From Sphingomonas sp. PP-F2F-A104-K0414 (GTDB taxonomy: Bacteria; Pseudomonadota; Alphaproteobacteria; Sphingomonadales; Sphingomonadaceae): a stretch of DNA of 64,000 nt. Location of the stretch: positions 434,001-498,000 of the forward strand of contig NZ_SLYD01000004.1 of the NCBI RefSeq assembly GCF_004340945.1, written 5' to 3'. Shown here in pieces: positions 60,021 to 64,000 of this stretch (within the stretch, counting starts at the first letter, position 1; every line of letters begins with the position of its first letter). Position numbers and translations under genes: made by a program. The notes under the pieces were generated by a model. That model was not told the origin of the DNA and searched no databases. It saw nothing but the letters and a program-made list of their open reading frames with translations.

Positions 60021-60104
60021 GATGGGTCCCCGGATGTCCCGGCTTTGTCCAGCCGGCTTGGGAGGCGCGGTAGCCGCTGCGGATGGCAGCCGCGTTACGC
60101 GTGC

Positions 60105-60122
60105 ATGACAGAAACATGACAG
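60105..60122 (-). promoter_or_regulatory. PHO box (PhoB binding site)
   Basis: On the minus strand CTGTCATGTTTCTGTCAT: two perfect CTGTCAT half-sites with the canonical 4-base spacer. It lies 84 bases upstream of the TonB receptor / phytase operon and is oriented towards it. This is direct sequence evidence that the operon is under PhoR-PhoB phosphate-starvation control. Confidence 0.88.
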
Positions 60123-60166
60123 CCTCGTCATCTCGCGCGACATCGGCGGCGCGCATTAAGCCAACA

Positions 60167-60197
60167 TTAAAAACGTCGGACACGCGATTCTTATAAT
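60167..60197 (+). promoter_or_regulatory. Candidate promoter of the rightward TonB receptor
   Basis: A perfect TATAAT (60192-60197) has a weak TTAAAA (60167-60172) 19 bases upstream. The start would fall near 60204, leaving a leader of about 65 bases before ATG 60271. Confidence 0.4.
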
Positions 60198-60270
60198 CGT
60201 AACGGACGTGCCACGACCGCCGCCTATCGCGCCCTTCAAGGCAAACACTGCCGAAAAAGGGAACTCCTCG

Positions 60271-62790
60271 ATGTTGAATTCAGCAAGCCTGCGCTTGCGG
60301 CTGCTGGCCGGCGCCGCCCTGACGGTCGCGATCGCGTCGCCAGTGCTCGCGGTCCCCGCGCCGACCGCCGCCAAGGATACGGCGCCCGCTACCGCTGCCG
60401 CAGACCCCGTGATCGATCCGGCCCCCGCAGCTGTGGAACCGGCCGACCAGACCGGTCTTGGCGAGATCGTCGTCACCGCGACCAAGCGCGAGACGAACCT
60501 TCAGAAGACGCCGATCGCGATCAATGTCCTGAGCAGCCAGGCGCTGACGGATCGTCACGTCCAGAGCCTGTACGATCTCGCCGACGGCGCCGTGCCGTCG
60601 TTGCGTGTCGCGACCTTCGAAGCGCGCCAGTCCGCGCTGACGATCGGCATCCGCGGCATCGTGCCGCTCGACGCCAACCAGCCCGCCCGCGAGCAGGGCG
60701 TCGGCGTCTATATCGACGGCGTCTATCTCGGTCGCCAGCACGGCCTGAACGCAGCGCTGTTCGACGTCGACCGGATCGAAGTGCTCAAGGGCCCGCAGGG
60801 CACGCTGTTCGGTCGCAACACCGAAGGCGGCGCGCTCAGCATCGTCACCAAGGGCCCGAGCGGCAAATGGGGCGGCAGCGCGACCGGCGGGATCGCGAAC
60901 TACGGCAGCTATAACGGCTCGCTGCATCTCGACCTGCCCGAAACCTATGGCGTGGCGCTGAAGCTCGACGGCGTCATCCAGCATCAGGATGCAACCACCA
61001 AGAACCCGCTCGAGGGCCAGACCGGCTTCAACTATTATCACCGCCGCGGCTTCAAGGCGACCGCGCGGGTCCACCCGATCTCGGGCATGACCGCCGATTT
61101 CAGCTACGACAACGGCTATGACTCGAACAGCCCGTTCTACAGCCAGCTGCTCAACGTGAACCCGAACGGCTGCAAGGCGGGTGCACAATCGGCATCGTCT
61201 GCCTGCACCCTGCCCGGCACCAACTACACCACGCTTACCGGCACCGTGAAGCCGCTCCCGAGCCAGGTCGTGGTCAACGGCACCAGCCGCGCGAAGGTCG
61301 CCGATATCGGCGTTCCGCAGCAGCCGAGCGTCGACAAGACGCACGGCTTCACCTCGAACATCCGCTGGGACGTCGCACCCGAGATCGAACTCCGCTCGAT
61401 CACTGCATGGCGCGGCGTGAACGCGACCCAGTATGACAATAGCGGCGGCTATCACCGCGTCCCCGTCGTCGCCGCAGGGTGCACCGGCACCGCGTGCAAC
61501 TTCAGCCGCTACAGCCTCGCCGACCTTCACCAGAACCAGTTCAGCCAGGAATTCCAGGCGGTCGGCACGGTCGGCCAGTTCGATTACGTCGCCGGGCTCT
61601 ATTACTTCAACGAACATATCAGCGACGACGCCGCGACGCCGAACTCGCTCGCCTTCAATTCGGCGCTGACGACGATCTCGGTGCTCGATCCCTGCACCGG
61701 GTCGGGCGGGTTCGGCTCGCTCGTGGGCTGTCGCTCGATCGATCGTGCTTCGGAAGTGCATTCGAAGAGCTATGCCGGCTACGGCCAGGTCACCTGGAAC
61801 GCGACCGACCGCGTCCACCTGACCGCCGGTGGCCGCTACACGCGCGACGAAAAGCAGGGCGTGCTGCATTATTCGCGCAACCTGAACTACGACACGGCAA
61901 CCGCAGCGCAGCTGACCGCGGCCGGCTACAAGCCGCTCGACGCCACCTGGAACCGGTTCAATCCGATGGCGACGCTCGCTTACGACGCCAGCGACTCGGT
62001 CCATGTGTACGCCAAATACGCGACCGGATACCGCGCCGGCGGTGCCAGCTCGCGCACCTCGAACTACCAGACGTTCAACCCGGAGGACGTGAAGTCGTAC
62101 GAGATCGGCGCGAAGACCGATTTCTGGAACCACCGCGCGCGCCTGAACCTCGCCGGCTACATCATGGATCGCAAGAACAGCCAGGTCGACATCAGCTCGA
62201 TCCAGACGACCGCGTCGGGCAGCTTTAACAACCTCGTGACGATCAATGCGCCGGGGATCACCAAGATCCGCGGGATCGAGGCCGATCTGACGGTGCAGCC
62301 GGTCGACGGGCTGACGCTGACCGCAGGCTATGCGTACACCTACACGAAGATCCCGCCGGTGCTGATCGCGTCGACCGGTGTGTACCAGAACTTCTACATC
62401 GTGTTCACGCCGCGCAACGCCGCCAACGGGTCGATCGACTACACGATGCCGATCAGCGACATGGACCTGAAGTTCCACCTCGACGGCAACTACTCGCAGG
62501 CCACGCAGACCTTCGACCAGTTCGCGACCAAGAACGATCCGGCGTTCATCGCCAACGCGCGTCTGGCACTGGCGAACATCCATGTCGGCGGCAGCAACGC
62601 GGTGACGGTCTCGGCCTGGGTCCGCAACCTGTTCGACAAGCAGTATGTGTTCCGCCGCGATCCGTCGAACAGCCTGCCGGGCGCCCCGACGACCAACCTC
62701 ACATCGGGCAGCGTCAACAACGTGCTGGGCGACTACGGCAACTTCAACGCGCCGCGCACCTACGGCATGGAAGCCTCGGTCAAGTTCTGA
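60271..62790 (+). CDS. TonB-dependent receptor (FecA/BtuB-like, ligand unknown)
   Basis: An 839-residue receptor with a signal peptide (LLAGAALTVAIASPVLA). An Ala/Pro-rich linker is followed by TonB box-like GEIVVTATKRETNLQKTPIA and a plug (GVGVYIDGVYLGRQHG, IEVLKGPQGTLFGRNTEGGALSIVTK). The long barrel ends PRTYGMEASVKF. The GRNTEGGALSIVT form is common in the large sphingomonad receptor group that takes aromatic, terpenoid or unknown ligands, and differs from the two SusC/CUT-like receptors in this window. ATG 60271 with AAGGGAA upstream was chosen. It is divergent from the phytase receptor, 250 bases away. Phosphate control through the same PHO box is possible but not shown. Confidence 0.93.
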   Translation: MLNSASLRLRLLAGAALTVAIASPVLAVPAPTAAKDTAPATAAADPVIDPAPAAVEPADQTGLGEIVVTATKRETNLQKTPIAINVLSSQALTDRHVQSLYDLADGAVPSLRVATFEARQSALTIGIRGIVPLDANQPAREQGVGVYIDGVYLGRQHGLNAALFDVDRIEVLKGPQGTLFGRNTEGGALSIVTKGPSGKWGGSATGGIANYGSYNGSLHLDLPETYGVALKLDGVIQHQDATTKNPLEGQTGFNYYHRRGFKATARVHPISGMTADFSYDNGYDSNSPFYSQLLNVNPNGCKAGAQSASSACTLPGTNYTTLTGTVKPLPSQVVVNGTSRAKVADIGVPQQPSVDKTHGFTSNIRWDVAPEIELRSITAWRGVNATQYDNSGGYHRVPVVAAGCTGTACNFSRYSLADLHQNQFSQEFQAVGTVGQFDYVAGLYYFNEHISDDAATPNSLAFNSALTTISVLDPCTGSGGFGSLVGCRSIDRASEVHSKSYAGYGQVTWNATDRVHLTAGGRYTRDEKQGVLHYSRNLNYDTATAAQLTAAGYKPLDATWNRFNPMATLAYDASDSVHVYAKYATGYRAGGASSRTSNYQTFNPEDVKSYEIGAKTDFWNHRARLNLAGYIMDRKNSQVDISSIQTTASGSFNNLVTINAPGITKIRGIEADLTVQPVDGLTLTAGYAYTYTKIPPVLIASTGVYQNFYIVFTPRNAANGSIDYTMPISDMDLKFHLDGNYSQATQTFDQFATKNDPAFIANARLALANIHVGGSNAVTVSAWVRNLFDKQYVFRRDPSNSLPGAPTTNLTSGSVNNVLGDYGNFNAPRTYGMEASVKF

Positions 62791-62797
62791 CCTCACG

Positions 62798-62919
62798 ATC
62801 CTCCCCCGCAAGGGGGAGGTGGCGCCGAAGGCGACGGAGGGGGAGGATACCAAACACAGGGTGTCGCCCCCGCCCCCTCCGTCAGGCTCCGCCTGCCACC
62901 TCCCCCTGGCGGGGGAGGT
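62798..62919. repeat. Palindromic intergenic repeat, family C
   Basis: ATCCTCCCCCGCAAGGGGGA at the left and TGGCGGGGGAGG at the right close a branched palindrome, with inner GGCGCCGAAGGCGACGGAGG facing CCCTCCGTCAGGCTCCGCC. It sits between the convergent TonB receptor and kinase genes. Confidence 0.85.
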
Positions 62920-62931
62920 TTACTTGTTGGT

Positions 62932-64000
62932 TCAGCCGCGTGGCAAGCTCAGCACCACGCGTAACCCAGGTCCCGCGTCCTCGAGCGACAACGTGCCGCG
63001 GTGCAGGCGAACGATCGCATCGATCAGCGCGAGGCCCAGGCCATGCCCGACATCGTGACGGCTGATGTCCAGACGCCCGAACCGGCGAAGCGCCAGTTTG
63101 CGCTGGTCGGCCGGGATGCCTGGGCCATCGTCGGTCACCGTCAGCATCGTCGCAGCCTTGGTCGAGACGACGCCGATCTCGATCCGCGTGCCCGTGGGCG
63201 TATGGCGGATCGCGTTCTCGATCAGGTTGACCATCGCCTGGCCCAGCAACTGCCGGTCACCGACGATCTGAACCGATTCCTTCACGACGATGTCGAGGTG
63301 CCGACCGCTATCCACCACGACCGGCTGCATCATGTCGCCGACCTCCCGAACCAAGTCGGCGAGATCGAACGACGCGAACGCGGCGCGACGATCCCCCCCC
63401 TCGACCTCGGCGATCCGCAGCATTGCCGCGAACATCGCGAGCAGCTCGTCGCTCATCGCGATTGCGGCTTCGAGATCCTCGCGCTGCGCCGCCGTCTCGG
63501 CCCGGCGTACAGTCAGCGCAAGCTGGCTGCGCAGCCGCGCGAGCGGCGTGCGCAGATCGTGCGCGATGTCGTTCGAGACGTTGCTGATGCTCGCCATCAA
63601 GTCCGAGATTCGGTCGAGCATCCGGTTGAACGCCATCGCCTGGTGCGCGAACTCGCCGCCCGACGGGTGGATCGGCACGCGTCGCGTCATGTCGCCGTCG
63701 ATGATCGCCTCGACCGTGCGCCGCGTCTCGCCGATCCGCCGGCCGATCGTGACGACCAAGAAGACCATGCCGCCAATCACGATCAGCACGATCGAGCCGA
63801 ACCCGATCAGGTAGATCCGCGTGCGCGCGGCGTTGTAGTCGTCGAACGGCTCGGTCTCGGCGACCGTGGTCAACGTCATCCCGCCATCAAGGGTGCGGAC
63901 CAGCGCGCGCCCGGCAGACAAACCGGCGATCCGGTCGTCGCGCGCGATCGTCGAGAAGCCCAGCGGCAGGCGGCGCGACAAGGTGATGTTGCCGCCGAGC
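62932..64000 (-). CDS. Sensor histidine kinase (N-terminus beyond window)
   Basis: The visible 356 codons hold part of a periplasmic domain, TM2 (IYLIGFGSIVLIVIGGMVFLVV), a HAMP domain (GRRIGETRRTVEAIIDGDM), and the HisKA box with the phospho-accepting His in SNDIAHDLRTPLARLR. The ATPase has NLIENAIRHT, DDGPGIP and GHGLGLALIDAIVRLH. The reading frame continues without a stop to base 64000 on the plus numbering, so the start and TM1 lie outside. A partner response regulator is expected just upstream of the gene, out of view. Confidence 0.92.
   Translation of the reverse strand, partial: LGGNITLSRRLPLGFSTIARDDRIAGLSAGRALVRTLDGGMTLTTVAETEPFDDYNAARTRIYLIGFGSIVLIVIGGMVFLVVTIGRRIGETRRTVEAIIDGDMTRRVPIHPSGGEFAHQAMAFNRMLDRISDLMASISNVSNDIAHDLRTPLARLRSQLALTVRRAETAAQREDLEAAIAMSDELLAMFAAMLRIAEVEGGDRRAAFASFDLADLVREVGDMMQPVVVDSGRHLDIVVKESVQIVGDRQLLGQAMVNLIENAIRHTPTGTRIEIGVVSTKAATMLTVTDDGPGIPADQRKLALRRFGRLDISRHDVGHGLGLALIDAIVRLHRGTLSLEDAGPGLRVVLSLPRG

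Overview
The window is chromosomal DNA of a GC-rich alphaproteobacterium, most likely Sphingomonas or a close sphingomonad. The signs are strong G/C third-position bias, three large TonB-dependent receptors, Tat-type signals on glycosidases, the order xerD / unknown secreted protein / aroK / aroB, and dispersed palindromic repeats in almost every convergent gap.

Layout. 1-3969: xerD start, a large exported protein of unknown function, a tiny membrane protein, and aroK-aroB-DUF2256. 3980-10500: a divergent hydroxyproline catabolic cluster. On the minus strand are a DHDPS-type deaminase, hydroxyproline 2-epimerase, GntR/FCD regulator and amino-acid permease; on the plus strand an FAD D-amino-acid dehydrogenase and an M24 prolidase-like peptidase. 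10643-26468: a glycan/peptide utilisation locus with a DUF885 peptidase, an Ldh-family dehydrogenase, a Tat-exported DUF1680 (GH127/GH146-type) beta-L-arabinofuranosidase, a large secreted DUF5695-like protein, a DPP4-like S9 peptidase, a GH2 glycosidase and a TonB receptor. 26712-31289: an RcnB/glycine-zipper protein, free-Met sulfoxide reductase, ArfB, an RluA-type pseudouridine synthase, an M15 peptidase and a hemerythrin-like protein. 31468-40379: an isolated rpoB-rpoC unit with its own promoter, leader hairpin and terminator. 40864-49984: glycosyltransferase, TonB-like protein, phosphoesterase, catalase-like protein, FAH hydrolase, OFA transporter, SDR and a PepSY pair. 50070-53109: a collagen-like OB-fold protein divergent from an OmpR-type two-component system. 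53191-55691: a beta-hydroxyacid dehydrogenase, a TspO/DCC/DUF427 operon and tRNA-Gly(CCC). 55882-60122: a TonB receptor plus beta-propeller phytase operon under a perfect PHO box. 60271-64000: another TonB receptor and a truncated histidine kinase.

Most interesting reading. The hydroxyproline cluster and the glycan locus lie side by side and share a rare AT-rich operator-like motif, GAT(A/T)TCGTATA(C/T), at 8047-8063, 15809-15827 and 26533-26548. Beta-L-arabinofuranosidase, galactosidase-type GH2, X-Pro-type peptidases, prolidase and hydroxyproline epimerase/oxidase/deaminase together look like one pathway for eating plant hydroxyproline-rich glycoproteins (extensins, arabinogalactan proteins), from uptake of glycopeptides down to 2-oxoglutarate semialdehyde. 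This is an inference from gene content and shared motifs; it was not tested here. The phytase operon with its PHO box is a second plant-associated nutrient system in the same window.

Three families of intergenic palindromic repeats recur. Family A has three copies of exactly 102 bp. Copies sit inside the rpoB-rpoC unit and between a response regulator and its kinase.
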